A stretch of DNA of 43,172 bases, from the NCBI GenBank assembly GCA_016182965.1, contig JACPFM010000131.1, forward strand, positions 1 through 43,172, read 5' to 3'. Source of the DNA: Deltaproteobacteria bacterium (GTDB taxonomy: Bacteria > Myxococcota_A > Polyangia > Polyangiales > JADJMO01). Each line of letters begins with the position of its first letter. The first letter of the stretch is position 1. The position numbers and the translations under genes were made by a program. Of the stretch, positions 31,575 to 39,757 are shown one piece after another. Below the pieces are notes generated by a model. The model was given only the letters and a program-made list of their open reading frames with translations, had not been told where the DNA came from and did not search any database.

Positions 31575-32711
31575 TCAGTCGCAGACCGTCGCCACCACTT
31601 CGCGCCACGTCGCCCCGCCCATCAACGCTCGCCGCGTGGCCGTCGTCCCGCAGAGTAGATCGAGCGCCTCGGCGTCGCTCGGATCGACGTACTCGTACGG
31701 CTCGGTGCGCAGGCCGAAGCGCGAAGGCTCCTGCGCCCGCGAAAGCGCGAGCAGCGCGAGGTAGGTCGCCACCGGCCTGAACGCCGCCCGATCGACGACG
31801 TGGATCTGGACGCCGCCGCACGCGCGCCCGGCGTGCTTCTGGAACGTCGGCAGGAAGCTCGCGGGGCGGGCGCGAAAGCCGGCGAGCCCCGTCGCGTGCA
31901 GCTCCGACGCGAGCCGCTGGCCGTCGATCCACGGCGCGCCGACGAGCTCGAACGGGCGCGTGGTGCCGCGCCCCTCCGAGAGGTTGGTCGCCTCGATCAG
32001 GCAGCCGCCCGGATAGACGATCGCCGTGTCGAGCGTCGGCATGTTGGGCGAGGGGAGGACGAACGGACGATCCCACGCGTCGGAGCACCGTGCGCGATCC
32101 CATGCTTCGACCGGCACCACCTCGAGCGCGTCGGCGATGCCCTCGACCCGCGCCCGGTCGACGACGATCTCGCCGTAGGTCTTGCCGTGCCGGATGGGCA
32201 CCGGCTCGAGCCCGACGAACGACCGGAGGCGGAGCTCCTCGTGCGGCCTCCCCTCGACGGTGACCCCGTCGATCGGGTTCGGCCGGTCGAGCAGGATCAC
32301 GCGCACGCCGGCGCTCGCGCACGCGCGGAGCGCGAGGAGCGCCGTCCATACGAACGTGTAGTAGCGCGCGCCCACGTCCTGCAGGTCGACGACGAGCAGG
32401 TCGATGTCGGCGAGCTCGTCGCGGCGCGGCGAGAGGCGCTCGAACGACTCGCCGTAGAGCGAGACGACGCGCGCGCCGGTGCGCGGATCGCGATCGTCGC
32501 CGACGTGCGCCATGTCTTGGGCGCCGCCCGCGTAGCCGTGCTCCGGTCCGTAGAGGAGTCGCGGCCGCACGCCGAGCTCGAGCAGGCCGTCGAGCGCGTG
32601 CACGAGCTCGCGGGTCACCGAGGCGGGATGCGCGAGGAGCCCGACGCGCGCGCTGCACAGCGCGGAGACGCGCGCGGGATCGGCGAGGAGGACGTCGATC
32701 CCGACCCGCAC
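31575..32711 (-). CDS. namZ: DUF1343 protein, NamZ-type exo-beta-N-acetylmuramidase (GH171)
   Basis: A 378-residue protein covering the whole DUF1343 family. Motifs: LLAHPAS (about 25-31), LLYGPEHGYAGGAQDM (about 52-67), DLQDVGARYYTF (about 109-120), LLDRPNPIDG (about 138-147), LPSPNMPTLDTAIVYPG (about 217-233) and TNLSEGRGTTRPFE (about 240-253). The characterised member, Bacillus subtilis NamZ, releases terminal N-acetylmuramic acid from peptidoglycan fragments. No signal peptide is seen, so it should act in the cytoplasm on recycled fragments, unless export is atypical. The GTG start at 32711 lies one base after the stop of the RelA/SpoT-like gene, implying one transcript. Confidence 0.88.
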   Translation of the reverse strand: MRVGIDVLLADPARVSALCSARVGLLAHPASVTRELVHALDGLLELGVRPRLLYGPEHGYAGGAQDMAHVGDDRDPRTGARVVSLYGESFERLSPRRDELADIDLLVVDLQDVGARYYTFVWTALLALRACASAGVRVILLDRPNPIDGVTVEGRPHEELRLRSFVGLEPVPIRHGKTYGEIVVDRARVEGIADALEVVPVEAWDRARCSDAWDRPFVLPSPNMPTLDTAIVYPGGCLIEATNLSEGRGTTRPFELVGAPWIDGQRLASELHATGLAGFRARPASFLPTFQKHAGRACGGVQIHVVDRAAFRPVATYLALLALSRAQEPSRFGLRTEPYEYVDPSDAEALDLLCGTTATRRALMGGATWREVVATVCD

Positions 32712-32712
32712 G

Positions 32713-33939
32713 TCAGCCGCGGCCTCCGCGCGACTTCGGCTCGCGCTCCTTCGGCTCGCGGTCCTTCTCCTTCGATTCGGGCGCGGCGCTCGGCTTCTTC
32801 TCGGCTGCCTTCTCGGCTGCCTTCTCGGCCGCCTTCTCGGTGGCCTTCTCGGTGGACACGGGGGGCGCCGGACGCTCGTCGAGCCCGCGCGCGCCGAGCT
32901 TCAGGCGCCGCATGACCGCCTGCCGCTGTCGCTCTTTGTACTTCTCGTGCGAAGCCTCGCCGAGCTCGTTCGCCGACTCGGTCTGGCGGTCGATGACCTG
33001 GAACTCGGTGAGCGCGAAGATCACCGGCCCGAGCGCCGCCGCCGACGCAGGCGCGGCGTCGAGCACCGCCTTGGGCACGCGCAGGGGGAGATCGACGACG
33101 AAGTGGATGATGTGGAAGTTCGAGTCGCTGAACGTGTTGTTGCTCGGCGTCAGCGCGTCTTCCTCGTTCCCGTTCAGCCGCTCGTCGTTGATGTAGCGCG
33201 CGAGGTAGGGGTTCGATTTGCAGTACGACCGCAGGTGGAAGATCGTGTTCGTCGACTCGCGCGGGATGGCGTAGTTCCACGCGAACAGGTGGCGCGTGAG
33301 GTAGTGCAGGATCGGGAAGATGTCCTCGCGATCGCGCGTGACGATCCGGAACCGCAGCTTGTCGTAGATCTGCGAGGCGATGTTCTTGTCTTTCGACAAG
33401 AGCTTCGTATAGAGGCTGAATTTGTTCTTCCGCCCGCCGACGAACTCGGTGATCGGCATGCCGGCGGCGAGCATGCCCCCGACGACGCGGTAGACCTTCT
33501 CCTCGACGAGGTGGAACACCTCCTGGTCGGAGAGCGGGAGCATGAACAAGAGCTCGCGCCCCTCGAGGTGATGGATGATGTGCATGCACTTCAAGATCGT
33601 GCAGGCACAGAGCTGTTTGTGACCGCGCCCCGAGGCGGTCATCATCAGCTCCACCACGTTCATCCGCTCGATGGCCTTGGGGATGGGGAACTCGAAGTGC
33701 CGGCGCAGGTACTCGATCGCGTCGGCCTTCAGGCGCGCGGCGCGCGCGAGATCACCCGGCTGATCCGCGTACAGCTCGTTGGCCGCGAGGAAGTCGACCG
33801 CCTGCTGCTCCTGCTCGAAGTTGAGCCGGTGCCAGTCGATGATCGAATCCCCTCGGAGGAGGAGCCTCACCGCCTCGAGATCGGCGAGCGACCAGTCCTT
33901 GATGGGCTTCAGCTTGCCCGGCGCGCTCTGCGAGACCAC
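32713..33939 (-). CDS. Divergent RelA/SpoT-synthetase-like protein
   Basis: A 408-residue protein. Several stretches line up with a (p)ppGpp synthetase fold: GGRKNKFSLYTKLLS at 168-182 (compare the K-x-x-YSIYRKM of Rel), IYDKLRFRIVTRDREDIFPIL at 191-211 split into IYDKLRFRIV and DREDIFPIL, NFHIIHFVV at 274-282 (compare YQSLHTTVV), and TEFQVIDRQTESANELGEAS plus HEKYKE at 311-336 (compare EIQIRT...AE-G-AAHWKYKE). The usual catalytic Asp and the ATP-binding details are not evident, so activity is uncertain. The tail from about 365 has AEKA repeats followed by Lys/Glu/Arg-rich sequence. It is directly upstream of namZ. Confidence 0.65.
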   Translation of the reverse strand: MVSQSAPGKLKPIKDWSLADLEAVRLLLRGDSIIDWHRLNFEQEQQAVDFLAANELYADQPGDLARAARLKADAIEYLRRHFEFPIPKAIERMNVVELMMTASGRGHKQLCACTILKCMHIIHHLEGRELLFMLPLSDQEVFHLVEEKVYRVVGGMLAAGMPITEFVGGRKNKFSLYTKLLSKDKNIASQIYDKLRFRIVTRDREDIFPILHYLTRHLFAWNYAIPRESTNTIFHLRSYCKSNPYLARYINDERLNGNEEDALTPSNNTFSDSNFHIIHFVVDLPLRVPKAVLDAAPASAAALGPVIFALTEFQVIDRQTESANELGEASHEKYKERQRQAVMRRLKLGARGLDERPAPPVSTEKATEKAAEKAAEKAAEKKPSAAPESKEKDREPKEREPKSRGGRG

Positions 33940-33994
33940 CGGGGTCCTACGTACCGGAGCGCCGGCAGGGCTGCGAGCTAAGAACGCTCGGAGC

Positions 33995-34177
33995 TCACTC
34001 GGCGTCGCCCAGCGCCTCTTCCGGCGCGGGCTTCGACGCGAAGCGGTTCAGCGAGAGCGTCCCGAAGAAGATCCCGAGCACCACGAGCAGAATGGCGAGC
34101 TGACCCGACATCGCTCCGCTCATGCCGAGCACGACGAACGGGAACAGTGCGGCCAGGTACCAGGGGGTGAACTTCAT
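33995..34177 (-). CDS. Small two-helix membrane protein, function unknown
   Basis: A 60-residue protein with two hydrophobic helices (about 6-21 and 26-43) and an acidic end. AAGGAG stands 12 bases upstream of the ATG at 34177. It precedes the RelA/SpoT-like gene on the same strand by 55 bases and may share its transcript. No family is recognised. Confidence 0.6.
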   Translation of the reverse strand: MKFTPWYLAALFPFVVLGMSGAMSGQLAILLVVLGIFFGTLSLNRFASKPAPEEALGDAE

Positions 34178-34686
34178 CGCGGGGAAGGCTCCTTCGACCG
34201 TCCAACCGAAGAATCTCAGATCGCCTACATGTACGTCAAAGTAAGAACAGGTCTGACAACGGCGACTGCGGTTTCGCGGGATCGGATCGAACGGAGCAGG
34301 TTCGTCGAGATGCGAAAAAAGCTCGTGAATCGAAGCGGTTGTCGCGGCTGGTCTCCCCCGAGTCCCAGGACGACGTCCGGCGCCTAAGCGGGATTCGTGC
34401 CGGCAGGTGAGGCGCTCGCCAGCGTCAAGTTTTCGGCACTTTGCGCTGTGGAAAGACTGTGGCGCGTGCCTCAGGCCGCACGCAGGCGTGGGAGGGTGGC
34501 CACACGGCGCGTCCATGATCCCGCGCCGGGACGTGCGCGCGGTTGCGCCGCCCGCGTTCCGCCGGGAGATCGCGTGTGTTCGAGCCCTGCGGCTCAGCGG
34601 ACACACCATTGTCCCGCCTGACACCCCCATGTGACACGGAGGGTCGGCCGTTGCATCGGGACGCGCGGGGGCTCGTCGCTGGGCGC
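34178..34686. other. Divergent intergenic region, 509 bases, no convincing gene
   Basis: The stretch separates the small membrane protein (minus) from a lipoprotein (plus). Bases 34200-34340 are less GC-rich than the rest of the window, as expected for a promoter region. On the minus strand a TTGACG box lies at 34234-34239 but no good -10 box follows at normal spacing. The overlapping 8-bp palindrome TACATGTA is at 34226-34233. Short open frames are present but show no protein-like features. Confidence 0.5.
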
Positions 34687-35460
34687 ATGAACGTCCGCGC
34701 GCGACTCCTGATTCTGTGGGCCGGCCTGGCCGCCGCCGTCTCCACCGCGTGTGGGGGCGCCCATTCGGCGGGACCGGATCCGGCCTATCCCGGGTCCACC
34801 TCGAGCTCGTACTCCGGGACGCTCGCCACACCCTCTGCCCCGGGAGTGCCGGCGCGCGAGACCGTCTCCGCGGGGATCGTGGTGCGGCCCGATCTGCTGT
34901 GCGTGCCCTTCGTGGTCTCGGTCATCGATCTCGATCCCGAGAAGTCCGTGGCCAAGGCGCAGGGCACGTCGACGGCGATCGGCCAGCGCTTCGCCTCGAT
35001 CGCCGGCGGCGGGACCGTGCGGATGCGCGGGCTGGCCGTGGCGCCGTCGTACGGTTTCGGCAAGTCGGCGAAGGGCGACCCGCCGGCCTGGGCGCTCACC
35101 GCCGACGGCGTCTTCGAGGTGCCGCTCGCGGCCAACCTCGACTACTGGGCCCGCACGCGCCTGGTCGCCGCCCTCGTCGCGGCGGCGAAGAACGAGACGA
35201 CCGCCGCGGCGGAGGGCGTGAGGCTCGCGTTCGAGGCGCCGCAGCTGCGTGTCGCAGACCCCGAGGCCCACCGCGCGAAGCTCACGAAACAGTGGGTCGA
35301 GCGGACCCGCTCGTTCGCGGAGACCGTGCAGACGCCGGGCGCGGCGTTGGCCGTCGTGGACTGCGCGGCGCCTGGCGACATCACGCAGCGCTCCATCAGC
35401 ACCGAAGAGGTCGCGCTGACCCTCACCGTCGCCTGCAAGCTCGACGTTCGCGGGAAGTGA
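34687..35460 (+). CDS. Putative lipoprotein, possibly SIMPL-domain-like
   Basis: A 257-residue protein with a lipobox (AVSTAC, Cys22) and a Ser/Thr/Pro/Tyr-rich linker up to about residue 55. The main domain (about 58-255) starts SAGIVVRPDLLCVPFVVSVIDLDPE and has two repeated alpha/beta halves. The strand order and the long helix rich in Ala between them recall SIMPL (DUF541) domains, but the similarity is weak. The ATG at 34687 gives the signal peptide; a longer frame from 34543 does not. Monocistronic by spacing (104 bases to the next gene). Confidence 0.65.
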   Translation: MNVRARLLILWAGLAAAVSTACGGAHSAGPDPAYPGSTSSSYSGTLATPSAPGVPARETVSAGIVVRPDLLCVPFVVSVIDLDPEKSVAKAQGTSTAIGQRFASIAGGGTVRMRGLAVAPSYGFGKSAKGDPPAWALTADGVFEVPLAANLDYWARTRLVAALVAAAKNETTAAAEGVRLAFEAPQLRVADPEAHRAKLTKQWVERTRSFAETVQTPGAALAVVDCAAPGDITQRSISTEEVALTLTVACKLDVRGK

Positions 35461-35564
35461 CCACGAATGCACGTCGGATTCCATCCTCGGACACCGACCA
35501 CACGAACAGGTGACCACGACTCGCACCTGGCGCCGGGGGCGTGGGGCGTTAGATCGGTCGGCAC

Positions 35565-36524
35565 ATGACTGCGGCCCACCTTCGAGCCACCGTCCCCCAG
35601 TCGCCGGCCGCGCTCGCGGGCATCCAGCTGCGAAGGTTCGCCGGCCCGAGCGCGTTCGTCGAGCAGCTCGATCACCTGCGCATCGCGCACCTCACCGACC
35701 TGCACGTCGGACGCGTGACGCCGCTGCGCGTCCAGCACGCCGCGGTCGATCTCACGAACGCGCAGACGCCGGACCTGGTCGTGATCACCGGCGACTTCGT
35801 GTGCCACAGCACGAAGTACCTCGACGAGCTGACCGAGTTGATCAGCCGGTTGGTAGCAAAGGCGCCGGTCATGTGCGTGATGGGCAACCACGACTACTGG
35901 TCGGGAGCCGAGGAGGTCCGCTGGGCGCTGCGCCGCGCCGGAGCCGAGATCCTCGACAACGCGAACACGGTGTTCTCGGTGCGCCATCAGCGGCTGCAGG
36001 TCGTCGGGCTCGACGACGCGTACACCGGCCACGCCTCGCGCGCTCGCGCGCTCGCGGGGCTCCGCCGCGACCTGCCGACGATCGGGCTGTCGCACATCGC
36101 CGAAGAGGCCGACGCGCTCTGGCGGCACGGCGTGTCGCTGGTCCTCGCCGGGCACACGCACGCCGGCCAGGTCACCGTCGCGCGACTGCACGAGATCTCC
36201 ATCGGGAAGATCGGCGGTCACAAGTACGTGCACGGCATGTACGGCTCGCGCCGTCAGGACGATCCGGGCACCGGCGCGGTGTACGTCGGCGCCGGCATCG
36301 GCGCGGCGGTGATCCCCTTCCGCGTCGGCGAGCGCGGCAAGCGCGAGGTCACGATCTTCGAGCTCGGTCACCAACCCGGCTCGTTCGCCGAGCACCACGA
36401 CGATCAGGACGGTCTCCCCGGCCGCAAGCCCTCGCCGCGGAAGCAGTGGCTCCGCGCGGCGGCGGTGGTGCGCAAGGAGAACGCCCGCCGAAGCCGCACG
36501 ACGTTGGTGCCTCCGAAGCGCTGA
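35565..36524 (+). CDS. Metallophosphoesterase, calcineurin-like
   Basis: A 319-residue metallophosphoesterase. The metal-binding motifs are in order: HLTDLHVG (about 42-49), ITGDFV (about 74-79), MGNHDYW (about 105-111), LSHIAEEAD (about 174-182) and GHTHAGQ (about 195-201). This organisation resembles the YkuE/YaeI group that acts on lipids or nucleotides at the membrane; no transmembrane segment or signal is present here, so a cytoplasmic place is more likely. The C-terminal 50 residues are basic and low in complexity (RKPSPRKQW, RKENARRSR) and could bind nucleic acid or membranes. The start at 35565 fits the domain well. Confidence 0.9.
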   Translation: MTAAHLRATVPQSPAALAGIQLRRFAGPSAFVEQLDHLRIAHLTDLHVGRVTPLRVQHAAVDLTNAQTPDLVVITGDFVCHSTKYLDELTELISRLVAKAPVMCVMGNHDYWSGAEEVRWALRRAGAEILDNANTVFSVRHQRLQVVGLDDAYTGHASRARALAGLRRDLPTIGLSHIAEEADALWRHGVSLVLAGHTHAGQVTVARLHEISIGKIGGHKYVHGMYGSRRQDDPGTGAVYVGAGIGAAVIPFRVGERGKREVTIFELGHQPGSFAEHHDDQDGLPGRKPSPRKQWLRAAAVVRKENARRSRTTLVPPKR

Positions 36525-36530
36525 AGACGT

Positions 36531-36783
36531 GTCGGAAATTCCCCCGGACTGAAGTCCGGGGCACCGACTGCACCTCAAGTCCTTTGGACTTCACCGAGTC
36601 GCCAGCCTGGCTTGGAGTTGTCGCTGCAGGGACGGCGAGCGTCGATCGGGTCTGAAAGAAAGCCTCGCGGTGGCCTCACCAGCGAGCCATCGACTGCACT
36701 TCCTCGGCATGAACCTCTCGCTAGCCCGAAGGGCTTCGCCTGGCTGTCGGTGCCCCGGACTTCAGTCCGGGGGATTTCCTGAC
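36531..36783. mobile_element. BIME/MITE-like structured element with 28-bp perfect inverted repeat
   Basis: Bases 36540-36567 and 36747-36774 are perfect reverse complements (28 of 28), with weaker matching a few bases further out. Each arm contains its own palindrome CCCCGGACTGAAGTCCGGGG, a 9-bp stem with a 2-base loop. Inside are two more hairpins: AAGTCC-TTT-GGACTT (36577-36591) and AGCCC-GAA-GGGCT (36723-36735). The layout is like a pair of REP sequences in opposite orientation. No open frame or transposase is inside. It fills the gap between the metallophosphoesterase stop (36524) and the MAPEG start (36811). Confidence 0.75.
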
Positions 36784-36810
36784 AGCTCTTGAGCTGGCAT
36801 CTTGGGCGCG

Positions 36811-37212
36811 ATGACCAGCGCGCCGTACGTCCTCCTCTTCCTCGCGTTCTGCCTGGTGTACGTGCCGCGCCTCTTCGTCGCGCGGGAGCAGGCGCGCATG
36901 CCCGAGGGGTACGACAACGCCCACCCGCGCCAGCAGCAGGCGAGGCTCGACGGCTTCGGCGCCCGCGCGCAGGCCGCGCACCTGAACGGGTTCGAGGCGT
37001 TCGCGCCGTTCGCCGCGGGGGTGCTCGCCAGCCTGCACGCCGGGGTGGAGGCACGCTCGATCGTCTGGCTCGGCACGGTCTTCGTCGCGGCGCGATCGGT
37101 CTACGTCGCGCTCTACCTGGCGAACCGGTCGACCGCGCGGTCCGCGGTCTGGACCGTCGGATTCCTGGCGACGTGCGCGCTGCTCTTGGCGCCCGTGCTC
37201 CGAGGGGGTTGA
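36811..37212 (+). CDS. MAPEG-family membrane protein
   Basis: A 133-residue protein with about four transmembrane helices, the usual size of MAPEG proteins (microsomal glutathione transferase/eicosanoid metabolism type). The family's signature is visible around residues 34-70: YDNAHPRQQQARLDGFGARA followed by AAHLNGFEAFAPFAAGV. Bacterial members are poorly characterised; a glutathione- or lipid-related detoxification role is a family-level inference. The ATG at 36811 is chosen over a TTG nine bases upstream. The next gene starts eight bases after its stop, so they are co-transcribed. Confidence 0.88.
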   Translation: MTSAPYVLLFLAFCLVYVPRLFVAREQARMPEGYDNAHPRQQQARLDGFGARAQAAHLNGFEAFAPFAAGVLASLHAGVEARSIVWLGTVFVAARSVYVALYLANRSTARSAVWTVGFLATCALLLAPVLRGG

Positions 37213-37220
37213 GTCGCGCC

Positions 37221-37745
37221 ATGCAGATCTCCGCCGACGCGACCCTGCCGTTCCCGCGCCCGATGGTCTTCGCTGCCTATCGCGACGACCTCACCCAGCT
37301 CCTCGCCTACTTGCCCAACGTGCGGAACATCGAGGTCAAGTCCCGCAAGGAGGACGGCCCGCGCGTCGAGCTGGTGAACATCTGGCACGGCGGCGGCGAG
37401 ATCCCGGCAGCCGCGCGCGCGGTGCTCAGCGAGGCGATGCTGTCGTGGACCGACTACGCGTCCTGGGACGGCACGGCGTGGGCTTGCGACTGGCGCACCG
37501 AGACCCACGCGTTCACCGAGGCGGTGGACTGCAAGGGGAGAAACCGGTTCATCGAGGTCGACGGCGGCACTCGCATCGAGATCCGCGGCGACCTGAAGAT
37601 CGACGCGAAGAAGGTCAAGGGCGTGCCGGGGTTTCTAGCCGGCAAGGTCGCCAGCACGGCCGAGGGCTTCTTGGCCGGGAAGATCCAGCCGAACCTGATC
37701 GAGGTGACCGAGGGGTTGAGGAAGTACCTCGCGGAGAAGAAGTAG
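37221..37745 (+). CDS. SRPBCC/START-like ligand-binding protein
   Basis: A 174-residue protein. The beginning (ADATLPFPRPMVFAAYRDDLTQLLAYLPNVRNIEV in parts: LPFPRPMVFAAYRD, YLPNVRNIEV) and the alternating beta-strands (RNRFIEVDGGTRIEIRGDLKID) are typical of polyketide cyclase/START-like helix-grip folds that hold hydrophobic ligands. A long C-terminal helix (FLAGKIQPNLIEVTEGLRKYL) closes the fold. No enzyme assignment is possible. The ATG at 37221 is eight bases after the MAPEG stop. The TAG stop is followed directly by a hexamer array. Confidence 0.7.
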   Translation: MQISADATLPFPRPMVFAAYRDDLTQLLAYLPNVRNIEVKSRKEDGPRVELVNIWHGGGEIPAAARAVLSEAMLSWTDYASWDGTAWACDWRTETHAFTEAVDCKGRNRFIEVDGGTRIEIRGDLKIDAKKVKGVPGFLAGKVASTAEGFLAGKIQPNLIEVTEGLRKYLAEKK

Positions 37746-37781
37746 GCGGACGCCGAAGCGAACGCGAACGCGGACGCGGAT
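37746..37781. repeat. Hexamer array (GCGAAC/GCGGAC)n immediately after a stop codon
   Basis: Six hexamers (GCGGAC, GCCGAA, GCGAAC, GCGAAC, GCGGAC, GCGGAT) begin at the very next base after the TAG of the SRPBCC gene and keep its phase. The same hexamer type is translated in the lipoprotein at 23970-24704. Confidence 0.75.
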
Positions 37782-38146
37782 GCAACGCGCGGGCGCGTTC
37801 GAAGGAGCAGACGCACGGCGCGAACGCGCGAGTTTCCACAGCTGCAAGCCGTTCCTGCGAGGCAGCTGCTGATTCGGGGACGCAGGCGGCGTGCGGCGCG
37901 CGACCACCGCATCGGACCGTAGACCGAGCCGCTCCGCTCGACGAGGGCAGGAGTTGCCGTAGACGGTGCGCGAGCCGGCAGCCGTCGAACGAGCAACCGG
38001 GTGCGCGACCACGATCGTCGAATGGTCGAAGACAGGCAGCCGGATTATCGGATTCGAGCACGACCCTTGGACTTCGAGCGACCACGAGCGCTCGCTGCTC
38101 CGCGCTAGCTAGCCAGCCGGCTTCCGCGCGAAGCATCCGCGGGCGA
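37782..38146. other. Intergenic region, 365 bases, no gene seen
   Basis: Between the hexamer array and the stop of the hybrid kinase gene (convergent). Open frames here have no protein-like character, and no tRNA-like T-loop or strong terminator hairpin was found. Confidence 0.5.
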
Positions 38147-39721
38147 TCAACGAAGCAGGCTGTGAACGACAAACCGTACGCTTGCCACGTCGAAAGGCTT
38201 CTCCAGGCGGGGATTCGAGATCTTGTCGAGGAACTCGCGGGCATTAGTCGTGAAAGCCCCGCCGGTCATGAAGACCAGCCGACGGGCGGTCTCCGGCAGT
38301 GACCGCGAGAGCTCCGCGTGAAGATCCATTCCGGTCATGTGCGGCATCATGAGGTCGCAAATAATCACGTCGAAATGTTCTCCGGCGACCAGGCGCTCCA
38401 GTGCCTCCTCGGCGCGCGCCACGGTGACCACCTCGTGGTCGGAGGCGAGCATCCGCCGGACGGCACTCGAGACCATCGGCTCGTCGTCGACTACCAGGAT
38501 TCGGCCCCTCCTGGATGGCTGAGCGGCGCGTGGAACGACGACTGGCTCTGGCTCCGCCTGCTTTGCGATCGGCAGCAAGAGCCGGAAGGTGCTTCCACTC
38601 CCGATCTCGCTCTGCACGGCGATTTCGCCCCCCAGAGACGTGATGATGCGGTGGCAGATGGACAAGCCGAGCCCCGTGCCAACGCCGACGGGCTTGGTCG
38701 TGAAGAATGCATCGAAGAGTCGGGAAATGTGCTCGGGCGCGATGCCCGTGCCCGTGTCGTGAACCTCGACCAGCACGCGCTGTCCGTCCGCCATCCCGGT
38801 ACGGATGCGGATCTCATTCTTCTCCGCGCGCCCCTCGGGAATCGCCTGCGCGGCGTTGACGATCAGGTTGAGGAAGACCTGCCCCAGCCGGCTCTCGTTG
38901 GCTTGGACGGGCGGAACGTTTCCATAGTCCTTCACGAGGCTGGCGCGGTGCCGGATCTCGTTCCACGCCATGCGCAGGGACGACTCGAGGACGCGTCGTA
39001 CCTCGACGGGACCGTGCCGCTCCTCGTCACTCGAACGCGAGAAAATCTTGAGATCCCGAACGATGTGCCGAACTCGCTCGGAGGATTCCCGCGCGTCGCG
39101 CAGAGGTTCAACGACCTCGTCGACGCGCCGGGCCAGCCAGCCTCGCCATGAGTCATCGGTCGGTTGCGTCAGGGCATCGTCAACGAGCCGCTGGAGGTCC
39201 TGCACAGCGAAATCGAGATTCGCCATGAGGGCGGCCAGCGGATTATTGATCTCGTGGGCGACGCCTGCAGCCAGCGTCCCCACCGAGGCCATTCGGTCGG
39301 AGATGACGAGCTGCTCCTGCAGCTTCCGACGCTCCCTTTGCACCGACGCCTCGGAGAGCTCCCGCTCGACCGCCGGGATCAACCGCGCGAGCTTGTCCTT
39401 GGTCATGAAGTCATGCGCGCCCGCGCGCATGGCATCGACCGCGGTGTCCTCGCCAATCGTGCCGGAGACGATGATGAACGGCAGGTCCGGTGCGAGCTCC
39501 TTGACGAGCGCCAGTGCGGCGGGTGCCTCGAACTCCGGCATCCGCCAGTCCGACAGGACGATGCTCCAGCTCCTCTTTCCGAGCGCGGACTTCAGATCGT
39601 CGGCCGTCTCGACCCGCTCGAACTCTGGCTCGTAGCCGCCGCGCCGGAGCTCGCGAAGGAGAAGCTCGACGTCTCGCTCGTTGTCCTCCACGAAAAGCAC
39701 TCGCAGCGGCTTGCTTGCCAT
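38147..39721 (-). CDS. Hybrid sensor kinase: REC - HisKA - HATPase - REC
   Basis: A 524-residue cytoplasmic protein with no membrane segment. A receiver domain (about 6-122) has VEDN and the phospho-acceptor D58 in LSDWRMP. The dimerisation/phosphotransfer helix has H156 in AAGVAHEINNPL. The ATPase domain has the N-box NLIVNAAQAI (about 285-294), G1 HDTGTGI (about 321-327) and G2 GTGLGLS (about 348-354). A second receiver (about 405-524) has VVDDEP and D456 in IICDLMMPHMTG. The kinase thus receives a signal through its N-terminal receiver rather than by direct sensing, and passes it to its own C-terminal receiver. It is the last gene of the operon, 36 bases after the Rcp1-like regulator, which could be its phosphodonor. 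Confidence 0.95.
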   Translation of the reverse strand: MASKPLRVLFVEDNERDVELLLRELRRGGYEPEFERVETADDLKSALGKRSWSIVLSDWRMPEFEAPAALALVKELAPDLPFIIVSGTIGEDTAVDAMRAGAHDFMTKDKLARLIPAVERELSEASVQRERRKLQEQLVISDRMASVGTLAAGVAHEINNPLAALMANLDFAVQDLQRLVDDALTQPTDDSWRGWLARRVDEVVEPLRDARESSERVRHIVRDLKIFSRSSDEERHGPVEVRRVLESSLRMAWNEIRHRASLVKDYGNVPPVQANESRLGQVFLNLIVNAAQAIPEGRAEKNEIRIRTGMADGQRVLVEVHDTGTGIAPEHISRLFDAFFTTKPVGVGTGLGLSICHRIITSLGGEIAVQSEIGSGSTFRLLLPIAKQAEPEPVVVPRAAQPSRRGRILVVDDEPMVSSAVRRMLASDHEVVTVARAEEALERLVAGEHFDVIICDLMMPHMTGMDLHAELSRSLPETARRLVFMTGGAFTTNAREFLDKISNPRLEKPFDVASVRFVVHSLLR

Positions 39722-39757
39722 CGCGACCCCCCACTCACGCTGGTCTCGGAGCCGGCC

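Noticed and set aside
34226..34239. TACATGTA palindrome overlapping a TTGACG box as a promoter/operator
   Set aside because: No acceptable -10 box at 16-18 bases; one short palindrome is not enough evidence.
37782..38146. Possible tRNA or small RNA
   Set aside because: No T-loop (GTTCGAATC) or cloverleaf arms found on either strand.
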